NCBI RefSeq assembly: GCF_014650755.1
Contig: NZ_BMVO01000001.1
Span: 1 to 64,000 of the forward strand
DNA: 64,000 bases
From: Streptomyces chryseus
GTDB taxonomy: Bacteria > Actinomycetota > Actinomycetes > Streptomycetales > Streptomycetaceae
Direction of reading: 5' to 3'
The notes beneath the pieces were generated by a model that did no database searches, was not told where the DNA came from, and worked only from the letters and a program-made list of their open reading frames with translations. The position numbers and the translations under genes are program-made. Positions 51,007-60,135 of this stretch are shown piece after piece (within the stretch, counting starts at the first letter, position 1; every line of letters starts with the position of its first letter).

Positions 51007-51358
51007 CCGTGCCTCCTCAAGGAAGTGCGCTCTGGACTCTCATGATCACCCCTTCCCGGCTTCCTGGCCACCCATTCGGCAAGGTCCGTACAACAACGTT
51101 TGCCGCGGGGGAACCGCCCGCCGCGCTCCCTGTGCGCGGCCTGGGGGATCTCACGTCGCGCGTGCGCACGAGACGGGCGGGGAATGGCCAGGTCAGCACG
51201 GGTAAACGATCAGCGGAAAGCGAAGGGCCCGCCCCACGGGGGCGGGCCGCGACCCGGTGCATGACACGCCGGAGTACGAGAGCGACTCACTCAGATGAAG
51301 GATCACCCGTGAGCCGAATGATCCAGCGCGAGTGGATCAGCCCGGGTCCGGGACCCGG
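51007..51358. other. GATC-rich region upstream of gbn, 352 bp
   Basis: It lies between gbn and the 3' end of the ABC-F gene, both on the minus strand. It holds no gene I can support. GATC occurs at 51044, 51147, 51208, 51301, 51320 and 51335. A GC-rich hairpin is at 51226-51248. Confidence 0.6.
51226..51248 (-). terminator. Hairpin ending the ABC-F gene transcript
   Basis: GGCCCGCCCC (51226-51235) pairs perfectly with GGGGCGGGCC (51239-51248), three-base loop. It lies 111 bp past the ABC-F stop on the minus strand. No T-run. Confidence 0.6.
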
Positions 51359-52957
51359 TCAGGCCAGCGCGACGAGGTCCTTGTAGTCCGGGCCCCACAG
51401 GTCCTCCACGCCGTCGGGCAGCAGGATGATCCGCTCGGGCTCCAGCGCGTCGACCGCTCCCTCGTCGTGCGTGACGAGGATGACCGCGCCCTTGTACGTG
51501 CGCAGGGCGCCGAGGATCTCCTCGCGGCTGGCCGGGTCGAGGTTGTTCGTGGGCTCGTCGAGGAGCAGCACGTTGGCGGACGAGACGACCAGGGTCGCCA
51601 GCGCCAGACGGGTCTTCTCACCGCCGGACAGGACGCCGGCCGGCTTGTCGACGTCGTCACCGGTGAAGAGGAACGAGCCGAGCGTCTTGCGGACCGCGAC
51701 CAGGTCGAGGTCGGGCGCCGCCGAGCGCATGTTCTCCAGGACCGAGCGCTCCGGGTCGAGGGTCTCGTGCTCCTGGGCGTAGTAGCCGAGCTTGAGGCCG
51801 TGGCCCGGGATGACCTCGCCGGTGTCGGGCTTCTCGGCGCCGCCGAGGAGGCGCAGCAGGGTCGTCTTGCCCGCGCCGTTGAGGCCGAGGATGACGACGC
51901 GCGAGCCCTTGTCGATGGCCAGGTTGACGTCGGTGAAGATCTCCAGCGAGCCGTACGACTTGGACAGGCCCTCCGCCATCAGCGGGGTCTTGCCGCAGGG
52001 CGCGGGGTCCGGGAAGCGCAGTTTGGCGACCTTGTCGGACACGCGTACCGCTTCGAGGCCGGACAGCAGCCGCTCGGCGCGCTTGGCCATGTTCTGCGCG
52101 GCGACCGTCTTGGTGGCCTTGGCGCGCATCTTGTCGGCCTGCGAGTTGAGGGCCGACGCCTTCTTCTCGGCGTTCTGGCGCTCGCGCTTGCGGCGCTTCT
52201 CGTCGGCCTCGCGCTGCTGCTGGTAGAGCTTCCAGCCCATGTTGTAGACGTCGATCGCGGAGCGGTTGGCGTCCAGGTAGAAGACCTTGTTGACGACCGT
52301 CTCGACGAGGTCGACATCGTGGGAGATCACGATGAAGCCGCCGCGGTAGGTCTTCAGGTAGTCCCGGAGCCAGACGATCGAGTCCGCGTCGAGGTGGTTG
52401 GTCGGCTCGTCGAGGAGCAGGGTGTCGGCGTCCGAGAAGAGGATGCGGGCCAGCTCGACGCGGCGGCGCTGACCTCCGGAGAGGGTGTGCAGGGGCTGGC
52501 CGAGCACGCGGTCGGGCAGGCCGAGCGCGGCGGCGATGGTGGCGGCCTCGGCCTCCGCGGCGTAACCGCCCTTGGTGAGGAACTCCGTCTCCAGGCGCTC
52601 GTACTTCTTCATCGCCTTCTCGCGGGTGGCGCCCTGTCCGTTCGACATGCGCTCCTCGTTCTCGCGCATCTTGCGCAGGACCGAGTCGAGGTCGCGGGCG
52701 GACAGGATGCGGTCGCGGGCGAGGACGTCGAGGTCGCCGGTGCGCGGGTCCTGCGGGAGGTAGCCGACTTCGCCGGAGCGGGTGATGGTGCCGCCGGCCG
52801 GGGTGCCCTCGCCGGCGAGGCACTTGGTGAGGGTCGTCTTGCCCGCTCCGTTGCGGCCGACGAGGCCGATGCGGTCGCCCTTGGCGATGCGGAAGGAAGC
52901 GGACTCGATGAGGAGGCGGGCGCCGGCGCGCAGCTCGATGCCGGAGGCGGTGATCAA
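51359..52957 (-). CDS. ABC-F family ATPase
   Basis: A 532-residue protein with two ABC domains on one chain and no membrane part. Walker A motifs are GRNGAGKTT and GLNGAGKTT, the signatures LSGGQRRRVEL and LSGGEKTRLAL, and the Walker B ends LLLDEPTNHLD and LLLDEPTNNLD. Between them is a Lys/Arg-rich linker of the ABC-F type (QQREADEKRRKRERQNAEKK). ABC-F proteins bind the ribosome to help translation or protect it from antibiotics. The start is TTG 52957 with GGAG upstream. The upstream leader has a 7-codon ORF (53044-53021). It appears housekeeping rather than a resistance gene. Confidence 0.94.
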   Translation of the reverse strand: MITASGIELRAGARLLIESASFRIAKGDRIGLVGRNGAGKTTLTKCLAGEGTPAGGTITRSGEVGYLPQDPRTGDLDVLARDRILSARDLDSVLRKMRENEERMSNGQGATREKAMKKYERLETEFLTKGGYAAEAEAATIAAALGLPDRVLGQPLHTLSGGQRRRVELARILFSDADTLLLDEPTNHLDADSIVWLRDYLKTYRGGFIVISHDVDLVETVVNKVFYLDANRSAIDVYNMGWKLYQQQREADEKRRKRERQNAEKKASALNSQADKMRAKATKTVAAQNMAKRAERLLSGLEAVRVSDKVAKLRFPDPAPCGKTPLMAEGLSKSYGSLEIFTDVNLAIDKGSRVVILGLNGAGKTTLLRLLGGAEKPDTGEVIPGHGLKLGYYAQEHETLDPERSVLENMRSAAPDLDLVAVRKTLGSFLFTGDDVDKPAGVLSGGEKTRLALATLVVSSANVLLLDEPTNNLDPASREEILGALRTYKGAVILVTHDEGAVDALEPERIILLPDGVEDLWGPDYKDLVALA

Positions 52958-53020
52958 GGGAAAACTCCAGGGCGGTATGGACGGCGGAAGGGAACGGGCG
53001 GAGAGCTTCTTCGACGCCGT

Positions 53021-53044
53021 CTAATGCACAAGGAGAGTTGCCAT
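53021..53044 (-). CDS. Possible 7-codon leader ORF of the ABC-F gene
   Basis: ATG GCA ACT CTC CTT GTG CAT TAG (MATLLVH) lies just after a TAGACT -10-like hexamer (53056-53051) that overlaps the preceding gene's stop. It is the only ATG-started frame of its kind in the 96-bp leader. Translation-dependent attenuation is known for antibiotic-responsive ABC-F genes, but here it is only suggested by position. Confidence 0.25.
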   Translation of the reverse strand: MATLLVH

Positions 53045-53053
53045 AGACCCAGT

Positions 53054-53857
53054 CTAACGGTCGCCCGCAACTACTTTTCTGGCGCGGGCGTTGTCGCCCG
53101 GCGGGGCGTTGCGCAGGGGTGTGCGGTGGGGCACGATCCGGCCGAGATCGTCGACGGCGACGATCTCGGCGGTCCAGGAGGCCCCGGCGCCGCAGGGCTG
53201 GGCGACCAGCAGGGCGCCGCCGGTGCGGGCCGTGCGGCGGGCGTCGAAGGCGCAGCCGGGTTCGGCGGGCAGCACCCAGCGCAGGTCGCCGTCGCGCGTG
53301 CGGTACGCCGCGATGCGCTGCGGGGTGACGACGGCGAGCATCCGGGCGGCGGGGTCGAGGGCCTGCAGCACCCCGGCGGCGCGGGCCGGTCCGCCGGCCG
53401 CGAGCCAGCGCGAGAGGCCGGGGACGGCGCGGTGCCAGTGGACGGTGCGGCCGGTGGTGCGGGCGGTGTCGGTGACCAGGCCGTCGCTCCACAGCGCGAA
53501 GGCGTGGCCGGGCGCGGGCCGCACGGCGAGGGGGCGGCTCCCGGCGCGGGTGTGCGTCCAGTGCCGACGCCCGCCGGCCCCGTCGTACGCCTCGACCGCC
53601 CCGCCCCTGATCCGCAGGGCGGGGTCGGGGCGGGCGGCCGGTGCGTGGGTGGTGAGCCGGTCGCCGTACGGGGCGCTTCTGGCCTGGTGGGCCGCGGTGG
53701 CCAGGGGCAGGGCGAGGGCGGCGGCGACGAGGGCGATGCCGATGCGGCGGCGCGGGGCGCCGGGGGCGCGCGGGGGTGGTGCGCCGGTCGGGGTGCGGGG
53801 CTCCGCGCGGCCGCGGGTGCCACCGGCCGCCGCGGCCGTTGACGTGCTGGCAGTCAC
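53054..53857 (-). CDS. Membrane-anchored PQQ-like beta-propeller protein
   Basis: A 267-residue protein with a 40-residue Ala/Thr/Pro-rich N-terminus, a hydrophobic anchor (RRRIGIALVAAALALPLATA, about 36-56) and a soluble external domain with repeated Trp/Ala-Val-Asp strands: [36 protein letters not shown] and IAAYRTRDGDLRWVLP, a PQQ-blade pattern. Two cysteines are in PGCAFDARR and AQPCGAG. Function unknown. GTG 53857 follows AGGGGGG. It is the gene before ABC-F, 96 bp apart, on the same strand. Confidence 0.8.
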   Translation of the reverse strand: MTASTSTAAAAGGTRGRAEPRTPTGAPPPRAPGAPRRRIGIALVAAALALPLATAAHQARSAPYGDRLTTHAPAARPDPALRIRGGAVEAYDGAGGRRHWTHTRAGSRPLAVRPAPGHAFALWSDGLVTDTARTTGRTVHWHRAVPGLSRWLAAGGPARAAGVLQALDPAARMLAVVTPQRIAAYRTRDGDLRWVLPAEPGCAFDARRTARTGGALLVAQPCGAGASWTAEIVAVDDLGRIVPHRTPLRNAPPGDNARARKVVAGDR

Positions 53858-54099
53858 GATCCCCCCTTGCGGCGCCGCCCATCGATCAAGGACAGAACGT
53901 AGCGGCGGGTCCCCGGGGCGGGGGGCCGGGCCCGGTCGACACGGCGGGGCGGGGCGGCCGCGTCCCCCGTTCGGCCGCGCGCGCCCGTCGGGAGTCGCGT
54001 TGTCAGTGGCCGGTGGAACACTGAGAGGCACGTCACATGCGACGTGTGCGACCCACGCGCCGGCCGCGCGGGACGAGACGAGAGGACGAGGTGATCGGC

Positions 54100-54501
54100 A
54101 TGGCCGCTGCACCGAGCATCTACCCGACGGTTCTGTACAAGGACGCCAAGGCCGCCATCCGGCTGCTCAAGGACGCCTTCGGCTTCCGCGAAGTGGCGGT
54201 CTACGAGAGCGAGGGCGGTTACGTCGAGCACGCCGAGCTGGCGCACGGCAACGGGGCGGTGATGGTGGGCTCGCACGGCCGGGAGGGCGTCTTCGCCCAG
54301 GCGATGGCGAACGGCGGGCCCGTGGGTGTGTACGTGGTGGTCGACGACGTGGACGCGCACCACGCGCGCGCGGTGGAGCACGGCGTGGAGATCCTGATGC
54401 CGCCGACCGACCAGGACTACGGCTCCCGGGACTACATGGCCCGGGACCACGAGGGCAACATCTGGAGCTTCGGCACGTACGCCCCGGCGATCGGGGGCTG
54501 A
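54100..54501 (+). CDS. VOC-family (glyoxalase-like) protein
   Basis: A 133-residue VOC (vicinal oxygen chelate) protein. The beta-alpha-beta pattern starts YPTVLYKDAKAAIRLLKDAF and the second half has VYVVVDDVDAHHARAVEHGV, ending NIWSFGTYAP. A metal-type Glu is in YVEHAELAHG. The family covers glyoxalases, dioxygenases and resistance proteins; the sequence does not decide between them. ATG 54100 is taken; GTG 54091, 3 codons earlier, is also possible. It lies 243 bp from the divergent PQQ-like gene. Confidence 0.88.
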   Translation: MAAAPSIYPTVLYKDAKAAIRLLKDAFGFREVAVYESEGGYVEHAELAHGNGAVMVGSHGREGVFAQAMANGGPVGVYVVVDDVDAHHARAVEHGVEILMPPTDQDYGSRDYMARDHEGNIWSFGTYAPAIGG

Positions 54502-54594
54502 CCCGGCGGGGCACGGCGCCGGGCACCGGGGAGGGCCGTGGGGCCTGCGGGCCCGGGGCTGCCGGGTTGCGCCTGCCCCGAGCCGCCGCCGGGG

Positions 54595-56019
54595 CTACAC
54601 GCCGCCCGTGTGGACCTGGAAGGCGGCCCTGCGGACCGCCTTCGCCAGGGCCGGGTCCGGGTGGGCCGCCGCCAGTGCCACCAGGACCTGGACGGTGCGC
54701 GGGTGGCCGATCGCCTGCACTTCCTCCAGGAGCGCCGGCACGGTGGACTGCACGGCGGCGTCCAGGTGGCGTACGAGCAGCTGCGTCTCGCCGTGGTCCG
54801 CGACGGCGGCGGCGGTGTCCACCCACAGCCACGTGGACTCCTCGCGGGTGAGGACCTCGTGGGCGTCCTCGGGGTCGGCGCCCTCGTACTCCGCCAGCCA
54901 CAGCAGGGCGTAGGGGCGCAGCGAGCTGTCGTCGGCCGCCGCCCGTACGCCGGACTCGGCCGGGGCGCCGACCACCCGCAGCGCGTCGAAGGCCAGTCCG
55001 CGCAGCAGCGCGTCCTCGCCGCGGGCGGCTTCGAGCAGCTCGGTGACGGCGCTGGAGACGGTGCGGGCGGCGAGCCAGGCGCGGTACTCGGCGCGGGCGG
55101 GACCGGGCGTCAGGCGGGCGCAGCCGCGCAGCATGTCCTCGGCGGACCGCTCGATGTTCCCCGCCGGGCTCTGCGCGGCGACGCAGATCTGTTCGAGCTT
55201 GACCCACACCGCCCAGTTGCCGAGGGCGGTGAGCGTGGCGAGTCCCGGGCGGAGGGTCAGCGCGCCGACGGCGGCCTGTCCCGCCAGGGCCCAGTCGAGG
55301 AGGAGCGGGAGAGGGGCGGCGGGCACGGGGGGCTGGGCGGCCGCCGGGTCGGGCTGTGGGCCGTACGGGACCTCGCAGCGTTCCTCGCGCAGTTCGGCGA
55401 CGCGCTGTTCGAGCAGGTCGAGCAGCGCCGGCACCTGTACGGGACCGGCCGAGAGCTGGAGGAGGGAGAGCACCTGGGGGACGGCTTCCACGACCTCGGC
55501 GACGGCGGTCGCGGCGATGCCGTCGGGCGCGGGGTGGACGATCGACCACGCGTCGAAGAGCGCGACCCAGCCGCGCAGGACGGCCGCGTCGTCACGGTCC
55601 CAGGCGCTCAGCCGCCAGCCGGGCCGGGTGCGGTCGCCGTGGAGTTCGATCAGGCCGGCGAGTCTGGCTCTGTCCCAGGCCGCGCGGACCTGGGGCGGTG
55701 TCAGGCCGAGTTCCGCCGACGCCTGTTGGACGGCCGCGGCGGACAACGCGCCGTCCCGGCCGGGCTCGACCCGGGACGCCGCGCCGCGCGGCGACGGGGA
55801 GGCCCAGCGCGCGACCCGTACGGCGTCGGCGAGCACGGCCCTGGCCTGACGGGCCAGTTCCGCGGGGGGCGGGGTGCCCTCGGGGGGCCTCGGGGCCGGG
55901 CGGGTACGCCGGTGCGTCACGCCCTGGGGTCCGCCCTGAGAGGTCAGGGGGAGGGCAGCGGCGAGGGGTCGCGGGCGGACAAGTCGGAGCCTGGAGTCGC
56001 GCGGGGTACGGGACGTCAC
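54595..56019 (-). CDS. Conserved hypothetical protein, 474 aa
   Basis: A Streptomyces-conserved soluble protein of 474 residues. The first 60 are Pro/Arg-rich and probably disordered; the rest is alpha-helical, with repeated Ala/Leu stretches (LDLLEQRVAELREERCEVPY, TALGNWAVWVKLEQICVAAQ, LLRGLAFDALRVVGAPAES). It may be a HEAT-like repeat protein. It shows no signal peptide or catalytic motif. ATG 56019. I do not recognise a function. Confidence 0.8.
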   Translation of the reverse strand: MTSRTPRDSRLRLVRPRPLAAALPLTSQGGPQGVTHRRTRPAPRPPEGTPPPAELARQARAVLADAVRVARWASPSPRGAASRVEPGRDGALSAAAVQQASAELGLTPPQVRAAWDRARLAGLIELHGDRTRPGWRLSAWDRDDAAVLRGWVALFDAWSIVHPAPDGIAATAVAEVVEAVPQVLSLLQLSAGPVQVPALLDLLEQRVAELREERCEVPYGPQPDPAAAQPPVPAAPLPLLLDWALAGQAAVGALTLRPGLATLTALGNWAVWVKLEQICVAAQSPAGNIERSAEDMLRGCARLTPGPARAEYRAWLAARTVSSAVTELLEAARGEDALLRGLAFDALRVVGAPAESGVRAAADDSSLRPYALLWLAEYEGADPEDAHEVLTREESTWLWVDTAAAVADHGETQLLVRHLDAAVQSTVPALLEEVQAIGHPRTVQVLVALAAAHPDPALAKAVRRAAFQVHTGGV

Positions 56020-56149
56020 GGAGAGCAGTCTCTCCGCTCACGCCCCGAAAGCCCAAACGGAATCGAACTTGCCGTTCGTGGACGCCGTCTGGCCGGATCC
56101 TTTCCCCGCCGGACGGGTCGGACATCCCGGGCGGCGGCGGGGCTCCGGG

Positions 56150-57277
56150 CTACATCAAAGGAGTCAGGAACCGGCGCAGAGCCTCTTCGTACACGGCCGG
56201 AGAGGCGTTCCACATGGCCGCGTGCGGGGCGTGCGGGGTGGGCTGGAGGACGACCAGGCCGGGGAGCCGCCCGGCCAGTTCCCGCGAGGGCTGCCACGGG
56301 GCCACGGTGTCGTCCGGGCCGTGGAAGACGAGCGTGGGCACCCGCAGTCCGCCGGGGCCGGCCGCTTCGCCGAGGCGGTCGCCGTGCACCCCGGTGCGGC
56401 CCTGCACGGCCCGCACGGCGAGCGGGAGCAGCGCGCGGGGGGTGCGCCGGGCGACGGCCAGGGCCCGCACCGTGGCCTCCCAGTCCAGCACCGGGGAGTC
56501 GAGCACGAGGCCGCTGATCCGGTCGCGCAGGGGGGAGCGCACGGCGGCGTGCACGGCCATGGCCCCGCCGGTGGACCAGCCGTACAGGATGACGCGCTCG
56601 GCGCCGCCGCGCACGGCGTGCCGGATGGCGGCGTCCACGTCGCGCCACTCCGAGTCGCCGAGGTGCCCCAGTCCGCCCTGCGGCCTGGGGGCGCCGTCGT
56701 CTCCCCGGTAGGAGAGGCCGAGGACGGGGAGGTGCTGGGTCCGCAGGAAGGGCATCAGGTTCATGGTGTGGGCCCGTGTGGTGCCCAGGCCGTGGACGGC
56801 GATGATCCAGGTGCCGCGGGCGCCCGGCAGGAACCAGGCGGGCAGGGCGCCGAGTTCGCCGGGGACGTCCACGTCGGTGTGGTCGATGCCCAGTGCGGAG
56901 CGCGGGTCGCCGACGTACAGCTGGGGGGTGAGCCGGACGCGGGTGCCGGCGCCCAGCGCGCCGTGGGTGACGCGTACCAGGCGGCGTACGACGGTGTCGG
57001 CGCTGTGCCGCGCGTCCGCGACGACGGGGCCGACGACCGCGTGCACGCCGGGGCCCTCGATGCCGTACGTACCGGGGCGCAGGGACGCCAGGCAGCGGGT
57101 CAGGGTGATCCGGCCCGGACCGGTGCCGTGCACGGTGAGCCGGGGGTCGGCGGGCAGCGGCCGGCCGGCCGACGCCCTGAGGGCGGCGTCGCCGGCGTAG
57201 CGGCCGATCGCGACTGCCGCCGCGCCGGCGCCGAGGAGTGTGGTGACGGCCGCTGCCGTCGCTGTAGCCGGGCGCAC
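56150..57277 (-). CDS. Alpha/beta hydrolase
   Basis: A 375-residue alpha/beta-hydrolase. The N-terminal 30 residues form a signal-like or anchor helix (TAAAVTTLLGAGAAAVAIGR). The catalytic domain begins after about residue 150: WIIAVHGLGTTRAHTMNLMP is the oxyanion-hole strand, the nucleophile Ser is in YGWSTGGAMA, the Asp in HGPDDTVAPWQ, and the His near PTPHAPHAAM. The preceding 100 residues are a family-specific lid or N-domain (YGIEGPGVHAVVGP, RVRLTPQLYVGDPRSAL). The substrate is unknown; it may be exported and act on lipids or peptides. ATG 57277, 69 bp after the following aldolase gene stop on the same strand. Confidence 0.85.
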   Translation of the reverse strand: MRPATATAAAVTTLLGAGAAAVAIGRYAGDAALRASAGRPLPADPRLTVHGTGPGRITLTRCLASLRPGTYGIEGPGVHAVVGPVVADARHSADTVVRRLVRVTHGALGAGTRVRLTPQLYVGDPRSALGIDHTDVDVPGELGALPAWFLPGARGTWIIAVHGLGTTRAHTMNLMPFLRTQHLPVLGLSYRGDDGAPRPQGGLGHLGDSEWRDVDAAIRHAVRGGAERVILYGWSTGGAMAVHAAVRSPLRDRISGLVLDSPVLDWEATVRALAVARRTPRALLPLAVRAVQGRTGVHGDRLGEAAGPGGLRVPTLVFHGPDDTVAPWQPSRELAGRLPGLVVLQPTPHAPHAAMWNASPAVYEEALRRFLTPLM

Positions 57278-57346
57278 CGCTCCAGTGTCCGGGTCAGGGG
57301 GGCGCGAGGCCAGTGGGCGGGGCCGGACGGCTTTCGTGTCGGGGTG

Positions 57347-58015
57347 TCAGGCGCGCCGGCCGTAGCCGCGCAGTTTCTCCGCCACTTCGCCCAGCTGCTC
57401 CTCGGAGAGCAGCGACGGCTCGCGGCCCGGCACCGCGCTCGCGGTGAGCCAGAGCCTGCACATCCATTCCAGTTGCGCGGTGCGGTCGTAGGCCTGGTCG
57501 AGCGTGTCCCCGTAGGTCACGGTGCCGTGGTTCCGGAGCAGGCAGCCCGAGCGGTCGCGCAGGGCCGCGAGCACGTGGTCGGCCAACTCGCGCGAGCCGT
57601 AGGTGGCGTACGGGGCGGTGCGGACGGGGCCGCCGAGGGCCGCGGCCATGTAGTGCACCAGGGGCAGCTCGGGCACGAGGGTGGAGACGGCGGTGGCGTG
57701 CACGGCGTGGGTGTGGACGACGGCCGAGGCCGGTGTGGCGCGGTAGATCGCGAGGTGCATCGGGAGCTCGCTGGTGGGGGTGAGCGTGCCGAGCACCTGC
57801 CGGCCTTCGAGGTCCACGGCGACGGCGTCCCGCGCTTCCAGCCGGTCGTACGGGACTCCGCTCGGGGTGACGAGCACGAGCCCGCCGACGCGTACCGAGA
57901 CGTTGCCCGAGGTGCCGACCACCAGCCCCTCGCGTACGGTCCTGCGGGCCGTGGCCACCAGGTCGTGCCAGGGCTGTTCGATCGTCGCGGGGAGCCGCTC
58001 ATCCATGTCGGTCAT
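57347..58015 (-). CDS. Class II aldolase/adducin-family protein
   Basis: A 222-residue class II aldolase of the fuculose/ribulose-phosphate type. The zinc histidines are in VVHTHAVHATAV and LLRNHGTVTYG, with the acid region TPTSELPMHLAIY and the glycine loop VGTSGNVSVRVGGLV. It cleaves or epimerises a sugar phosphate; the substrate is not visible. ATG 58015 (MTDMDERL) is the best start. The downstream alpha/beta hydrolase gene begins 69 bp on. Divergent from pitH2 across 244 bp. Confidence 0.9.
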   Translation of the reverse strand: MTDMDERLPATIEQPWHDLVATARRTVREGLVVGTSGNVSVRVGGLVLVTPSGVPYDRLEARDAVAVDLEGRQVLGTLTPTSELPMHLAIYRATPASAVVHTHAVHATAVSTLVPELPLVHYMAAALGGPVRTAPYATYGSRELADHVLAALRDRSGCLLRNHGTVTYGDTLDQAYDRTAQLEWMCRLWLTASAVPGREPSLLSEEQLGEVAEKLRGYGRRA

Positions 58016-58190
58016 GCGCAGATCCTGCCAAGCGGACGCGCGAGGTGACCAGGATCTCTTCTGCGGACCCCGGACCCGGCCGAAGCGGTCCATGCGGACG
58101 CACAGCCCCCTGGAATGGCCGGTCCGGGGCCCCGGGCGCCACAAGCGGAATGCCGGCGAGCCGCTTCGGGTCACCACACCGCCCGACCCA

Positions 58191-58227
58191 GTTCACCTTC
58201 CGTTCACTCAGGTTGCCTACGTTCCAC
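58191..58227 (+). promoter_or_regulatory. PHO box (PhoP operator) upstream of pitH2
   Basis: Four direct GTTCACC-type units: GTTCACC 58191, GTTCACT 58202, GTTGCCT 58212 and GTTCCAC 58221, spaced 11, 10 and 9 bp. This is the PhoP direct-repeat pattern of Streptomyces. It lies 33 bp before ATG 58260. Confidence 0.85.
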
Positions 58228-58259
58228 AAGCCACTGACGTCAAACGATTGCCTGGGTAA

Positions 58260-59510
<1,251 letters not shown>

Positions 59511-59528
59511 GGACAGGGACACAGCAGT

Positions 59529-59753
59529 ATGAAGATCGACTGGGCAGCTCTCGGCTCCGTATTCGGCGTGAGCCTCGTGGTCACCGTCGCACTGGTGGGC
59601 CTGTTCACCCTCGGCATCGTGGGCCTCTCCAAGCAGGAGAGCGCCTCGGCACAGGGCGGCGGCTCCGCCGTCCTCGCCCGCACCGGCGCGTACGCCTGCT
59701 TCGCGCTGTGCGCGGCGGCCGTGTCGTACGGGATCTACCTGATCGTCGTCTGA
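59529..59753 (+). CDS. Small two-helix membrane protein beside pitH2
   Basis: A 74-residue protein with two hydrophobic segments (SLVVTVALVGLFTLGIVGLS about 14-33, and TGAYACFALCAAAVSYGIYL about 52-71). It lies 18 bp after pitH2, so it shares the PHO-box transcript. I know of similar small proteins beside pit genes in Streptomyces but not of a function; a transporter accessory role is inference. A 24-bp perfect hairpin ends the unit 27 bp later. Confidence 0.85.
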   Translation: MKIDWAALGSVFGVSLVVTVALVGLFTLGIVGLSKQESASAQGGGSAVLARTGAYACFALCAAAVSYGIYLIVV

Positions 59754-59780
59754 CGCGCCGCCCGAACCCGGGCGAACCAC

Positions 59781-59836
59781 CACAGAGACCGCCCCGCCGC
59801 CGGCCCTTCACAGCCGGCGGCGGGGCGGTCTCTGTG
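59781..59836 (+). terminator. Very long perfect hairpin ending the pitH2 unit
   Basis: CACAGAGACCGCCCCGCCGC plus CGGC (59781-59804) is the exact reverse complement of 59813-59836, loop CCTTCACA: a 24-bp stem with no mismatch. No T-run. It separates the phosphate unit from the cobalamin riboswitch. Confidence 0.9.
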
Positions 59837-59894
59837 TGCCTCAGCACACTCTCCCGTCGCAGGTCAACGGCAAGTTGACGGCGTTCGCGCAGCG

Positions 59895-60045
59895 TGGTGG
59901 ACTTCCCCGAGCCGAATACGGCGGCAGGAGAGGAAGCCCGGTGCGAAACCGGCGCGGTCCCGCCACTGTGACCGGGGAACACGAGGTCCCCGGAAGCCAG
60001 GAACTCTCACCGCCGGTCACGTCGAACCAGGGCGCGGACCCTGAG
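59895..60045 (+). promoter_or_regulatory. Cobalamin (adenosylcobalamin) riboswitch
   Basis: The conserved core is plain: GAGGAAGCCCGGTGCGAAAC, then CGGCGCGGTCCCGCCACTGTG, and AAGCCAGGAACTCTCACC. The CCGCCACTGTGA and AGCCAGGA boxes are the diagnostic B12-box elements. It precedes cobD-cobQ-cobN and would repress them when cobalamin is plentiful. Boundaries are approximate. Confidence 0.92.
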
Positions 60046-60060
60046 TGAGGACATACCGCC

Positions 60061-60132
60061 ATGCCTGGCTGCCGTTCCGTCATACCTGAGCGTTTGCGTA
60101 CCCGCGTACTTCGAGGCGCATCGGCCTGCTGA
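60061..60132 (+). CDS. 23-residue leader peptide ORF between riboswitch and cobD
   Basis: ATG 60061 opens MPGCRSVIPERLRTRVLRGA and closes SAC before TGA 60132, three bases before ATG 60136 of cobD. A GTGAGGA run precedes it by about 9 bases, whereas cobD has no good ribosome binding site, so cobD may be translated by coupling. The peptide is Arg-rich and Cys-ended, somewhat like short actinobacterial leader peptides of sulphur genes. No homologue is claimed. Confidence 0.5.
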   Translation: MPGCRSVIPERLRTRVLRGASAC

Positions 60133-60135
60133 GCC

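Noticed and set aside
51332..53842. Plus-strand open frame of 836 codons
   Set aside because: Antisense to the ABC-F and PQQ-like genes; repetitive Gly/Val/Glu sequence typical of GC-rich shadows.
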